The notes under the pieces: generated by a model | Databases searched by the model: none | Seen by the model: the letters and a program-made list of their open reading frames with translations, nothing else | Told to the model about the DNA's origin: nothing | Shown: positions 29,823 to 37,719 of the stretch, piece after piece | How positions within the stretch are numbered: the first letter of the stretch is position 1 | Layout of the letters: the number at the start of each line of letters is the position of its first letter | Assembly: GCA_011389655.1 (NCBI GenBank) | Contig: JAABTX010000006.1 | Span: 1 to 43,694, forward strand | DNA length: 43,694 nucleotides | Reading direction: 5' to 3' | Origin: Thioalkalivibrio sp. | GTDB taxonomy: Bacteria > Pseudomonadota > Gammaproteobacteria > Ectothiorhodospirales > Ectothiorhodospiraceae | Made by a program: the position numbers and the translations under genes

Positions 29823-30640
29823 TGAACGAACAGCAACTCGAGGCCGGCTTCGTGGGCGCCGGCAACATGGGACAGGCGCTGATCGCCGGTCTCGTCCGCA
29901 GCGGGGTGCACCCGGAGTCCATCGGCTTCGCGGAGCCGGACACCGACCGCGCGGCGACTCTGCGCACGCTGTTTCCCGGCCTGGTCCTGCTCGGCCCGGC
30001 CCAGCTGGCGGGCAGGGTCCGGACCCTGGTCCTCGCCGTCAAGCCGCAGATGCTGCCGGAGCTCGCGGTGGATCTGGCCGCGCAGGTCGCCGCCGCAGAC
30101 CCGCTGGTGGTCTCGGTTGCCGCCGGGATCAGCACCCGACGCCTCGGTGGCTGGCTCGGACCGGAGACCAGGATCGTACGCGCGATGCCGAACACGCCGG
30201 CGCTTATAGGCGCCGGCATCACCGGACTGTATGCCAGTCCACTCGCGACCGATGCCGACCGGAAGACCGCGGATCGGCTGCTCCGCGCAGTGGGCGCGAC
30301 CGTGTGGCTGCAGGACGAGGAGCAGATGCATGCAGTCACCGCGACCTCGGGCAGCGGCCCCGCTTACGTCTTCCTGCTGATCGAGGCGATGACGCAGGCG
30401 GCTCGGCGGCTGGGGCTGGATCAGGCCACCGCCCGGCAGCTGACGCTGGCCACGGTCGGCGGCGCCGCGCGGCTGGCGCAGGAAAGCGGCACCGATCCGG
30501 CCGAACTGCGTGCCCGCGTCACCTCGCCCGGTGGCACCACGGAGCGGGCGCTCACCGTGTTCGAGGAGTCCGGACTCGCGGAGGTGGTTGCCCAGGCCAT
30601 GGCGGCGGCGGCTGCACGCAGCCGCGAGCTTGGTGGATAA
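29822..30640 (+). CDS. proC: Pyrroline-5-carboxylate reductase
   Basis: ProC reduces pyrroline-5-carboxylate to proline with NAD(P)H. The 272-aa product has the N-terminal Rossmann motif GFVGAGNMGQALI, VLAVKPQ, VSVAAGIS, the RAMPNTPALIGAG segment and the C-terminal TATSGSGPAYVFLLIEAM and VTSPGGTTERAL signatures. Length is normal. The ATG overlaps the yggS stop. The pair yggS-proC followed by yggT is a conserved gammaproteobacterial order. Confidence 0.95.
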   Translation: MNEQQLEAGFVGAGNMGQALIAGLVRSGVHPESIGFAEPDTDRAATLRTLFPGLVLLGPAQLAGRVRTLVLAVKPQMLPELAVDLAAQVAAADPLVVSVAAGISTRRLGGWLGPETRIVRAMPNTPALIGAGITGLYASPLATDADRKTADRLLRAVGATVWLQDEEQMHAVTATSGSGPAYVFLLIEAMTQAARRLGLDQATARQLTLATVGGAARLAQESGTDPAELRARVTSPGGTTERALTVFEESGLAEVVAQAMAAAAARSRELGG

Positions 30641-30735
30641 TGCCCACCCGGCCACCGGCGCCACACCTGCGGACGGCCGCCGTGAAGACTTCCTGTTCCG
30701 GGCGCTGCCCGGCCTAACGTAGAGCGGAGCAAGCG

Positions 30736-31290
30736 ATGCCAGGCCCCTTCGACCAGATCCTCGATTTCCTGATCAGCACCCTGTTCGGAATCTACATCAT
30801 CCTGCTGCTGCTTCGCGTGATCTTCGGGCTGGTCCGTGCGGATTTCTTCAACCCGATCTCCCAGGCCGTGGTGCAGCTCACGAATCCCCCGCTGAAGCTG
30901 TTGCGGCGCGTGATCCCGCCGGTCGGCCGCCTGGATCTCGCGGCGGTGGTGCTGATCATCCTGCTCAAGTTCATCGAGTTCTGGCTGCGCTTGAGCCTCA
31001 CGGGTATCGACATCGCCCCCGGAGCGGTGTTGATCGCATCCATCCGCGAGGTGCTCGTCACGACGATCTGGATCTTCATCATCAGCCTGGTGATCGAGGT
31101 GGTGATGAGCTGGCTTCAGGCCGGCGGGGCCCGCACCGGCAATCCGATCGGCCGGCTGGTCGCCGACGTGAACCAGCCGATCCTCGGGCCGCTGCGTCGG
31201 ACCCTGCCGAACACCGGCGCGATCGATTTCTCGCCGATGCTCGCGCTTATCGGTCTCTACGTACTGCTCATTGTGGTGCGCTCGATCTAG
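30736..31290 (+). CDS. yggT: YggT family inner-membrane protein
   Basis: The 184-aa membrane protein has two YggT repeats: each has a hydrophobic span (LISTLFGIYIILLLLRVIF and TTIWIFIISLVIEVVMSWL) followed by an NP(I/L)xx...P(I/L)...LRR...P motif (NPPLKLLRRVIPPVG; NQPILGPLRRTLPNTG). Members have been linked to osmotic tolerance and to cell-division or SepF-type functions, but the role in gammaproteobacteria is open. AGCGGAGC precedes the ATG. It is 95 bases after proC and likely shares its transcript. Confidence 0.92.
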   Translation: MPGPFDQILDFLISTLFGIYIILLLLRVIFGLVRADFFNPISQAVVQLTNPPLKLLRRVIPPVGRLDLAAVVLIILLKFIEFWLRLSLTGIDIAPGAVLIASIREVLVTTIWIFIISLVIEVVMSWLQAGGARTGNPIGRLVADVNQPILGPLRRTLPNTGAIDFSPMLALIGLYVLLIVVRSI

Positions 31291-31323
31291 AATCAGCAGA
31301 GAGGCAATCCAGGTACCGGGCGC

Positions 31324-31332
31324 TGTTACACT
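31324..31332 (+). promoter_or_regulatory. Possible extended -10 promoter for the DUF4426 gene
   Basis: TGTTACACT is an extended -10 (TG-n-TACACT), about 90 bases before the DUF4426 ATG and 34 bases after yggT. No good -35 is present. Low confidence. Confidence 0.3.
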
Positions 31333-31424
31333 GCTGCGAACCCTGTCGACGCAGCAAGGCGCATCCGCCCCGGCCTACTGACATCCGGCACCGGCCACCG
31401 GTGCACCAGCAAGGAGACTTCAGG

Positions 31425-31877
31425 ATGGAACGCATGCGCAATCTGTTGGTGATCACCTGGTTCGGCGCTCTTGCACTGCTCGTGGCGGCGGCCCCGGTGC
31501 AGGCGAACGAGGTGGAGTTCGACCGCTACGTCGTGCATTACACCGTACTCAGCACCCATTTGCTGTCACCCGATGTCGCGAGGGCCTATGACCTGCACCG
31601 AAGCAGGAGCCGTGCCCTGGTCAATGTCGTCATCATGAAACGTGATGGCGAGGAGATGCAGCCGGTGCCGGGGACGGTCAGCGGACAGGCCGTGAATCTG
31701 AACCGGCAGGTCCGCCACCTCCGCTTCCGGGAGGTTCGGGACGGCGATTCCGTCTATCACCTGGCGGAGGTCCGGGTACGCCCGGGCGAGGTACTTGATT
31801 TCAACCTGCAGGTGACGGCCGCCAACGACGACGAGGTGATGCCGGTCAATTTCCAGAAGGTCATCTACCGCTACTGA
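31425..31877 (+). CDS. DUF4426 domain-containing secreted protein
   Basis: This 150-aa protein starts at an ATG 7 bases after AAGGAGA. It has a Sec signal peptide (RNLLVITWFGALALLVAAAPVQA, cut near residue 26) and so is periplasmic. The mature part fits the DUF4426 family: an early DRYVVHYTVLSTHLLSPDVARAY block, SRALVNVVIMKRDG, and a repeated beta-strand pattern ending VMPVNFQKVIYRY. Function is unknown. DUF4426 genes recur next to yggT in pseudomonads and relatives, which supports the call. Confidence 0.8.
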   Translation: MERMRNLLVITWFGALALLVAAAPVQANEVEFDRYVVHYTVLSTHLLSPDVARAYDLHRSRSRALVNVVIMKRDGEEMQPVPGTVSGQAVNLNRQVRHLRFREVRDGDSVYHLAEVRVRPGEVLDFNLQVTAANDDEVMPVNFQKVIYRY

Positions 31878-31916
31878 GCGGGTTCCCGGGGCTGGCCAGC
31901 GCCGGGAGGACGCGGG

Positions 31917-32579
31917 TCACGCGAGGATACTGAAGATCCGCCACACGCCATAGGCGATCAACAGCCCGCCAGCAACCTGCCGGAACCGATCATTACGCAC
32001 GAAGCGCGCCAGCTGTGCCGCGAACAGGCCCATCAGCATCAGATTCGGCAGCGTCCCCAGTGCAAAGGCGGCCATCAGCAGCGCGCCATCCGCCGCGCTT
32101 CCTGCCGCGAGCGTCCACACCAGCACGCTGTAGACCAGTCCGCAGGGCAGCCACCCCCAGACACCGCCGACGACGAAGGCCTGTCCGACGTGCCGGACCG
32201 GGATGAAACGCCTCCCGAGAGGCTCGATCCGGCGCCAGACCCGCCCTCCGACGCGCTCCAGGCGCGCAAGCACCGGCCACCAGCCCCCGAGATACAGGCC
32301 CAGCAGAATCAGGAAGACCGCGGCCAGCAGTTCCAGAAGGCGCTGGCCCTGGGGCAAGGCGCCGAGCAATGCGCCACCGAGCAGCCCGGCGAGGGCGCCG
32401 GCGACCACGTAACTGCTCATCCGGCCGAGGTTGTAGGCGAGCAGACGCGGCCAGGTCGCGGATGCCGATCCGGCATGACTCACGGAGATCGCCCCCACGA
32501 TACCGCCGCACATGCCCAGACAGTGCACGCCACCGAGCACACCGACCGCGAAGGCGGCAAGGAGGGTCCCGGTATCCAT
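31917..32579 (-). CDS. Sulfite exporter TauE/SafE (UreH-like) family membrane protein
   Basis: The 220-aa protein has about six membrane segments. The N-terminal GGVHCLGMCGGIVGAIS motif with its HCxGMC metal-binding-like pattern, and a second conserved GGVWGWLPCGLVYSVLV segment near residue 140, mark the UreH-like branch of the TauE/SafE family. In many proteobacteria such genes sit beside cbb3 oxidase assembly genes, hence a suspected role in metal or thiol handling at the membrane; here no such neighbours are present. It is convergent with the DUF4426 gene. A link to sulfite export, although tempting in a sulfur oxidiser, is not supported by the sequence. Confidence 0.75.
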   Translation of the reverse strand: MDTGTLLAAFAVGVLGGVHCLGMCGGIVGAISVSHAGSASATWPRLLAYNLGRMSSYVVAGALAGLLGGALLGALPQGQRLLELLAAVFLILLGLYLGGWWPVLARLERVGGRVWRRIEPLGRRFIPVRHVGQAFVVGGVWGWLPCGLVYSVLVWTLAAGSAADGALLMAAFALGTLPNLMLMGLFAAQLARFVRNDRFRQVAGGLLIAYGVWRIFSILA

Positions 32580-32788
32580 CAGGACGTGGCGCTGCCCCTC
32601 CCGCGCACGCGGGGACGGGGCTCAGCGCGGCGGGTCGGAAGGCGGGATGCGGACATGCCCCGATTGTGCATCATCGAAACGGTGTGCACACGGATACCGC
32701 GCCGCGCGCCCGTGTGCGATGCCGGTCCTCTCGGCGATTCGGTTCCGGGGCATCCCGGGCGGGGGCTGGCCTCGTGGCTGGCGCCGTC

Positions 32789-33100
32789 TCAGTTCAGCCG
32801 ATACTGCGGCTCATAGCGGCCGTCGTCGAAGTTGCGGAAGAACTGGTCAATGCCCGGGTGATCCACCGGCGTATCGTCGGCATCGGGCTGCACGCTCTCC
32901 TCCGCCACGTAGATGCGGTCCTCGGAACCATCGACCAGCACGTAGTACCAGGGCTGTTCCGGATTGGGCAGCGACGAACGGACACTTTCCGAGAGATCCG
33001 CCGGCGCCTCGAAATGCCCGTCGACGTCGACGACGACGCCGCGCATGTCCACGTCGCGCACATGAATGATCTGTCCAATAGCAAATGCCGCGTTGCGCAT
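32789..33100 (-). CDS. hspQ: Heat-shock protein HspQ (hemimethylated-DNA-binding YccV family)
   Basis: HspQ is a small protein that in E. coli binds hemimethylated DNA and acts as a specificity-enhancing factor for Lon. The 103-aa product has FAIGQIIHVRDVDMRGVVVDVDGHF, PWYYVLVDG and YVAEESVQPD, all family features, and is the usual size. I chose the ATG at 33100 because GAGG lies 5 bases upstream; a GTG ten codons earlier would add a non-conserved tail. The 209 bases between it and the TauE/SafE gene hold nothing I can assign. Confidence 0.85.
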   Translation of the reverse strand: MRNAAFAIGQIIHVRDVDMRGVVVDVDGHFEAPADLSESVRSSLPNPEQPWYYVLVDGSEDRIYVAEESVQPDADDTPVDHPGIDQFFRNFDDGRYEPQYRLN

Positions 33101-33221
33101 GAGTACCTCGTGCTTGTCTCCGATGCTCACATGGTTTGGGCAATCGCCGTGACTTCCAGTTCAACCCCATCCTGGATGGCGATTCACGACCTGGCCGGAC
33201 GTGCGGTGACCTCTTCCGGGC

Positions 33222-33941
33222 TCATCGGTGCAGGAGCCGGTCCGGCAGCAGTTCCGCAAGGCTCTCCAGGAGGTGGAATTCCACCGACTCCAGCGCCGGG
33301 CCGCGCGTATCCGGGTAGCGCATGCCCCGAAGGTGCCGGACGCCCGCCTCGCGCGCCGTGCCGAGCGCGACCAGGTTGTCGTCCACCAGCAGCGTCCGTC
33401 CGGTGTGATGCCGTTCTACGCGCTGCAGCCGTTCCCAGAAACAGGGCTCTTCCTTCGCACAGTCGAGCGTGTGGGCCGAAACCACCTGATCCAGGTGATC
33501 GCCGATCTGCGTGTGCGCGTGCTTGAACGCGAACACCTCGGGGTGCGCGTTGGTCACGAGCACCAGGCGCTTGCCCTGCAGGCGCAGGGTGTCGAGCACG
33601 TGCGTGGCGTACGGCTGGAACGCGATGTGACCGGCGAGCCGCTGCTTCAGCGCCAGCAGGTCAAGCCCGGTGAAGCGCACCCAGTGATCCAGGCAGTACC
33701 ACTGCAGGCGACCGCGAATCCGTTCCATCTCCGCGAACAGCCGCTGCCGTGCCGCCTCGGGTTCGTGCGCGTGCATCAGCGCGTACTCGTCGGGAATGAG
33801 CTCGCGCCAGAAGCGGTTGTCGAAGTGGAGGTCGAGCAGGGTGCCGTCCATGTCGAACAGTACCGTGTCAATCTGCGCCCACGGAAGGGCAGCAGAAAAG
33901 GCGGGATCCATCGGATTTTTTGACGCGCTCGCAATGTCCAT
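33222..33941 (-). CDS. yrfG: GMP/IMP nucleotidase (HAD family, YrfG-like)
   Basis: YrfG is a haloacid-dehalogenase-fold phosphatase that dephosphorylates GMP and IMP. The 239-aa product has the nucleophile motif VLFDMDGTLLDLHFDNRFW, LVLVTNAHPEVFAFK (motif II, Thr), CAKEEPCFW (motif III, Lys) and LLVDDNLVALGTA (motif IV, Asp pair), plus RLQWYCLDHW typical of the family. Two in-frame starts exist, 33941 and 33911; neither has a strong ribosome-binding site, and I use the first. It is divergent from the next gene with only 33 bases between them, so the promoters must overlap the coding starts. In many relatives yrfG lies beside nudE, as it nearly does here. Confidence 0.88.
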   Translation of the reverse strand: MDIASASKNPMDPAFSAALPWAQIDTVLFDMDGTLLDLHFDNRFWRELIPDEYALMHAHEPEAARQRLFAEMERIRGRLQWYCLDHWVRFTGLDLLALKQRLAGHIAFQPYATHVLDTLRLQGKRLVLVTNAHPEVFAFKHAHTQIGDHLDQVVSAHTLDCAKEEPCFWERLQRVERHHTGRTLLVDDNLVALGTAREAGVRHLRGMRYPDTRGPALESVEFHLLESLAELLPDRLLHR

Positions 33942-33974
33942 GCGTAATACTCGGAAAACAGTGAGGGTGTGATC

Positions 33975-34664
33975 ATGGCCACGATACCGGCACGCGGTCT
34001 GCATCGAATGGCGCTCGCTTCAGTTACGGCTCTTTCCCTGTCGCTGGCAACGGCTGCGGAGACCGACCCGTTCGATGACGACAGCCTCTGGGATCCGCCC
34101 CGCTCCGAGAGCAACCAGGGCACCCTGAACTTCCTGGCGGATCCGCCCGAAAACCGGGTGCACCACCACCACAACCAGATCACCCTTGCCGCCAGCAGCC
34201 TCGACAACGGCTGGGTAATGCTGCGCCAGTGCCACAGCGACATCGACAGCGTGCGTCGAGCCCAGATTCTCTACAATGGTGACACGACGCGCGATATCGA
34301 GATCGAATCGCAGAGCAATATCGAGGAAACCTGGGTCGAGGGGGCCAGCGTCCAGCTGCGCGAGGTCCGGCCGGACGCGGAACTCTGCGTGAACGCGCGC
34401 TCCCGGATCCTCCAGGTCCTGGGCGAGGGCGAATACCTGCTGGAAAACGGGCCCTTCATGCGCCGCTTCCTGGACGGATATTTTCCGATGCGCGTAACCG
34501 TCGCGGTCAGCTGGGGGGATCTGGACCTGTCGCTGGCGGCAATCGAGCCGGAGGCACAACCGGGATTCGAGGTCATGGAATCCCCACACGGCGTGATCGT
34601 CGAGACCACCTTCGAGGGGCGGCTGCAGACCGAGTTGCGGCTGGTGAACGGCGAAGGGCCCTGA
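33975..34664 (+). CDS. Secreted protein of unknown function
   Basis: I do not recognise this 229-aa protein. It has a Sec signal peptide (LHRMALASVTALSLSLATAAE, cut near residue 29). The mature protein starts acidic (TDPFDDDSLWDPP), has a histidine run HHHH near residue 64, two cysteines (in RQCHSDIDSV and AELCVNA) that could form a disulfide in the periplasm, and a beta-rich C-terminal half. The ATG at 33975 has AGGG 7 bases upstream; a GTG two codons earlier is possible. It lies 6 bases before nudE and is divergent from yrfG. That fixed position suggests a shared transcript with nudE but gives no function. Confidence 0.65.
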   Translation: MATIPARGLHRMALASVTALSLSLATAAETDPFDDDSLWDPPRSESNQGTLNFLADPPENRVHHHHNQITLAASSLDNGWVMLRQCHSDIDSVRRAQILYNGDTTRDIEIESQSNIEETWVEGASVQLREVRPDAELCVNARSRILQVLGEGEYLLENGPFMRRFLDGYFPMRVTVAVSWGDLDLSLAAIEPEAQPGFEVMESPHGVIVETTFEGRLQTELRLVNGEGP

Positions 34665-34670
34665 TCGCCA

Positions 34671-35225
34671 ATGCGCCGGCCACCGCCCGCAGTGCACGCC
34701 CGCCGGACAGTCGCATGCAGCCGGCTGTTCGAGGTCGAGGAGATGCATCTCGAATTCAGCAACGGCGTCCACACGCGTTTCGAACGGCTGGTCGGAAGCA
34801 GCCACGGCGCGGTGGCCATCGCGGCCATGCCCGATCCCGACACGGTGCTGCTGATCCGGGAATACGCCGCGGGAACCGATCGCTACGAACTCGGACTGCC
34901 GAAGGGCAGAATGCAGCCGGATGAGGACATCCTGGCGGCCGCAAACCGCGAAATCATGGAAGAAGTGGGCTTTGGTGCGCGTCGCCTGACGCGCCTGCGT
35001 ACCCTTTCGCTCGCCCCCGCCTACATGTCCCACGCCACCCATCTGGTACTGGCCGAGGGACTCTACGAGAAACGCCTGCCGGGGGACGAGCCCGAGGAGA
35101 TCGAGGTCGTTCCCTGGCCGATTCGCGACCTGGGCCCCCTGCTCCTGCGCGAGGACTGCTCCGAGGCGCGCTCCATCGCCGGCCTGTTCATCGTGCGCGA
35201 GCACCTGCTCGGCCGGGGCCGCTGA
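34671..35225 (+). CDS. nudE: ADP compounds hydrolase NudE (Nudix)
   Basis: NudE cleaves ADP-ribose, NADH and diadenosine polyphosphates into nucleoside monophosphates. The 184-aa product has a perfect Nudix box at residues 79-101: G-x5-E-x7-REIMEEVGF. Also visible are the N-terminal HLEFSNG block and, after the box, SLAPAYMSHATHLVLAEGL, typical of NudE-type enzymes. It is coupled to the preceding unknown gene with 6 bases between them. ATG start; no alternative is needed. Confidence 0.92.
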   Translation: MRRPPPAVHARRTVACSRLFEVEEMHLEFSNGVHTRFERLVGSSHGAVAIAAMPDPDTVLLIREYAAGTDRYELGLPKGRMQPDEDILAAANREIMEEVGFGARRLTRLRTLSLAPAYMSHATHLVLAEGLYEKRLPGDEPEEIEVVPWPIRDLGPLLLREDCSEARSIAGLFIVREHLLGRGR

Positions 35226-35567
35226 CCGGTCCGACGCACCAGGCCGGTGCGCTGATCCCGCCCGTCCCGCATGGCTGAGCGGCGCGCTGAAGGTCAACCC
35301 GGTGCTGCCGGACTTCATGGTCTTTTTGAGCTAGGAGGAACTGCCGTGGTTTCGGCAGGGTTTCGGCATGTTCTGTTCGCTCCCCTGCCCCTGTTTTGGG
35401 GGCGTATTTATCCGCACTGGTATTACCACCCCTTTTTGCTCGGAGGGAGTTCTCCTAAGGTTTCAGGGGATCGCCGGTTCATTTCTGCGCGCGCCCCTGG
35501 ACGAAGCAACGGTCGCCGGAAGCAGCCTGCAGGGTTGGCATGCGCTTCACGAAGAAAAGGAGTTACC
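35226..35567. other. Gap before the esterase gene, base composition unlike its surroundings
   Basis: This 342-base gap is visibly richer in T than its neighbours. A strong AGGAGG (35333-35338), preceded by a TAG, is followed by an in-frame GTG at 35346 that would give the esterase 74 more residues, but the extension has no recognisable domain. The sequence up to the TAG reads ...LPDFMVFLS in one frame, like the end of a lost gene. A direct repeat GTTTCGGCA-GG-GTTTCGGCA lies at about 35348-35367. I see no full gene here. Confidence 0.45.
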
Positions 35568-36902
35568 ATGCCTCGCGTTCATCGAGTCGATTCAGACGAA
35601 CTTCGTCGGCAAGTCACACACCTGCGTGAGGGGCCCTCGTCCCTGGACGCGGTCCTCGAGACGATCGGCGACGCGCCCCTGGTTCTTCTGGGGGAGGCAA
35701 CACACGGCTCGCATGAGTTTTATGACCTGCGCGCGCGCATTACCCGCCGCCTGTTCGAAGAGAAGGGCTTTGATGCCGTGGCCGTGGAGGCCGACTGGCC
35801 GGACGCCTATCGTGTCAATCGCTACGTCCGCGGACAGGGAAACGACCCTTCGGCCACCGCGGCCCTGGCCGACTTCGAGCGTTTTCCGCAGTGGATGTGG
35901 CGCAATACCGCCGTAGTGGACTTTGTCGAATGGCTGGCGGCCTTCAACGCCTCCCATGACGCGGCGGATCGCGCGGGTTTCTACGGCCTGGACCTTTACA
36001 GCCTGTACCGCTCGGCGGACGCGGTCATCCACTATCTCGACGAGGTCGACCCCGAGGCCGGCCGTCGTGCCCGAGCACGATACGGCTGCTTTGATCATTC
36101 GCTGGGAAACCCGCAGGACTATGGCTACCAGGCAGGGCTCGGCCTGCGCGAGGACTGCAGTGAACAGGCCGTCCGGCAGTTGATGGAACTCGAGCAGGGA
36201 GCGACGGAATACCTGCGGCGCGATGGGCTGCTGGCAAGCGATGAGCAGTTCTTCGCTGAACAGAATGCCCAGGTCGTTGCCAACGCGGAAGAATACTACC
36301 GCGCGATGTTCACCGGTCGCAGGAACACCTGGAACCTGCGCGACCGCCACATGAGCAAGACACTGACCGAGCTGCGTCGGCACCTGCGCGAACAGGGCCG
36401 GGCCGGCCGGATCGTTGTCTGGGAACACAACTCGCACATCGGCGATGCCCGAGCGACCAGCATGGGCACCCGTGGCGAGCTGAATGTGGGGCAGATGATC
36501 CGCGAGACGGTTGGGAGCGACGCCGTGCTGATCGGCTTCACCACGTTTGAAGGCACGGTGGCCGCGGCATCGGACTGGGATGCCCCGGTCGAATTGAAGT
36601 CGGTTCGGCCGGCGATCGAAGGCAGCGTGGAGCAGCTCTTCCATCAGGTGGGCGGTGACTTCTTTCTGCCAACGCGCGGCATCGAGACCGATGGACCGCT
36701 GAGCCGGCCGCTGTACGAGCGCGCAATCGGCGTGATCTACCGACCCCGGACCGAGATGGCGAGCCATTACTTCCAGGCCCGCGTCGCCGAGCAGTTCGAT
36801 GGCGTGGTGCACATCGATCGCACCCAGGCGCTGCAGCCGCTGGACCTGACCCCAGCCTGGGAACCCGATCGTGTTCCGGAGACCTACCCCTTCGGTACGT
36901 GA
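35568..36902 (+). CDS. Erythromycin esterase family protein
   Basis: The 444-aa protein belongs to the EreA/EreB-like family, which includes macrolide esterases but also many proteins of unknown substrate. The catalytic signature GEATHGSHEF (residues 42-51) with its His, AVEADWPDAYRVNRYV, GLDLYSLYRSADAVI, and WEHNSHIGDARATSMG with a second conserved His region are all present. AAAAGGAGTTACC precedes the ATG, which favours this start. The gene stands alone, faces the DUF2934 gene and is flanked by regions of different base composition, so it may have been gained by transfer. I would not infer antibiotic resistance from the family name. Confidence 0.88.
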   Translation: MPRVHRVDSDELRRQVTHLREGPSSLDAVLETIGDAPLVLLGEATHGSHEFYDLRARITRRLFEEKGFDAVAVEADWPDAYRVNRYVRGQGNDPSATAALADFERFPQWMWRNTAVVDFVEWLAAFNASHDAADRAGFYGLDLYSLYRSADAVIHYLDEVDPEAGRRARARYGCFDHSLGNPQDYGYQAGLGLREDCSEQAVRQLMELEQGATEYLRRDGLLASDEQFFAEQNAQVVANAEEYYRAMFTGRRNTWNLRDRHMSKTLTELRRHLREQGRAGRIVVWEHNSHIGDARATSMGTRGELNVGQMIRETVGSDAVLIGFTTFEGTVAAASDWDAPVELKSVRPAIEGSVEQLFHQVGGDFFLPTRGIETDGPLSRPLYERAIGVIYRPRTEMASHYFQARVAEQFDGVVHIDRTQALQPLDLTPAWEPDRVPETYPFGT

Positions 36903-37078
36903 TGAGTCCCGAGCCGATAGCCGGTCTGCAATCTCTCAGCACCCGGGCAACCGGAACGACGTGAAACCCGGTGGCCAGGTCTCGCGTTTCTGTCCCGCAC
37001 GCGGCTCCGTTAGAGCCCTGACTCCGGGTTGGGCCTCTTTGCGGGCCGCGTTCCACAGATGATTGGCACTTTGCTTGA

Positions 37079-37104
37079 GAATCAACCCCTGCGGGGTTCG
37101 ATTC
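37079..37104. other. Hairpin with tRNA-T-arm-like half
   Basis: GAATC-AACCCC (37079-37089), TGC loop, GGGGTT-C-GATTC (37093-37104) form an 11-bp stem with one bulged base, in the 260-base gap between the convergent esterase and DUF2934 genes. The right half, GGGGTTCGATTCC, resembles a tRNA T-arm, but no complete tRNA can be folded around it. It could be a bidirectional terminator or a relic of a tRNA-linked insertion site. The rest of the gap is AT-richer and otherwise unassigned. Confidence 0.35.
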
Positions 37105-37162
37105 CGGCGGCACTTCCCTGTACCGCAGCGAAATATCGACAAATCAGCATCTTCCTTTACCT

Positions 37163-37534
37163 TTACTTTGCTGCGAGTCTGGAGTCGATCTCCTGCTCGG
37201 CCTGCAGCCAGAACGCGTGGTTGTCACCGGTGAAGCCGTGCTTCTCGGCGATGTAGTAGGCCGCGTCCTGGATCATACGGTAGCGCTGCTCCGGGCTGAC
37301 CGCGGATTTCGATGCGGCCTTGCGGGTACTCGGCCTTGCCGGGGCCTTCGTGGTCGCGGCCGGCTTTCTCGGAGTCGCGGGTTTCGCCGCTGGCTTCTTC
37401 GCGGACGCGCTCGCCGGCTTTGCGGCCTTGGGCGCTGGCGCCTTTTTGGCCGCCGGGGCTGGCTTTTTCGTGGACGCTGGCGCGGACGGCGTCGCCGCGG
37501 GTTTCGTTACGGTCTTCTTCGGTTCTCTGGCCAT
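37163..37534 (-). CDS. DUF2934 protein with a long Lys/Pro/Ala-rich tail
   Basis: The 123-aa product has two parts. Residues 1-80 are a low-complexity stretch of Lys, Pro, Ala, Ser and Thr in histone-H1-like repeats ([27 protein letters not shown]). Residues 82-120 are the DUF2934 domain, [17 protein letters not shown]...[16 protein letters not shown]2934 is a small helical domain of unknown role. The basic tail suggests binding to DNA, RNA or another polyanion; that is inference. GAGGGGGAAAG precedes the ATG, and a good promoter lies 65 bases upstream, so the gene is probably expressed on its own. Confidence 0.82.
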   Translation of the reverse strand: MAREPKKTVTKPAATPSAPASTKKPAPAAKKAPAPKAAKPASASAKKPAAKPATPRKPAATTKAPARPSTRKAASKSAVSPEQRYRMIQDAAYYIAEKHGFTGDNHAFWLQAEQEIDSRLAAK

Positions 37535-37598
37535 CGGCTTTCCCCCTCGGTTAGCCTGCTGCAGTCGACAGGATACGGCTTCGCGTGTCACTGATTCG

Positions 37599-37627
37599 AT
37601 CATAGGTTGCCCGCACAACCCCGGCAA
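37599..37627 (-). promoter_or_regulatory. Sigma70-type promoter for the DUF2934 gene, with an inverted repeat
   Basis: On the minus strand TTGCCG (37627-37622) and TATGAT (37604-37599) are spaced by 17 bases, a -35 and a near-consensus -10. A perfect inverted repeat, GGTTGCC (37605-37611) and GGCAACC (37623-37629), spans the spacer and the -35, as an operator would. The expected start is about 58 bases before the ATG. Confidence 0.55.
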
Positions 37628-37719
37628 CCATTTTGCGCCGCCGGGCGCGTGACGGCCTGTGCCATGTCCCCGGGCACCGTGGACGTCCTGTGTCGGCAAG
37701 CGAGGAAGTCGCTGCACGT

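Noticed and set aside
35568-36902. An antibiotic-resistance determinant
   Set aside because: The protein is of the erythromycin-esterase family, but most members have unknown substrates and no resistance context is nearby.
37060-37080. A sigma-54 promoter (TGGCAC...TTGA)
   Set aside because: The -24 part fits but the -12 GC is missing, and it lies between convergent genes with nothing suitable downstream.
37040-37120. A tRNA gene
   Set aside because: A T-arm-like GGGGTTCGATTCC is present, but the T-stem does not pair and no acceptor or anticodon arm can be formed around it.
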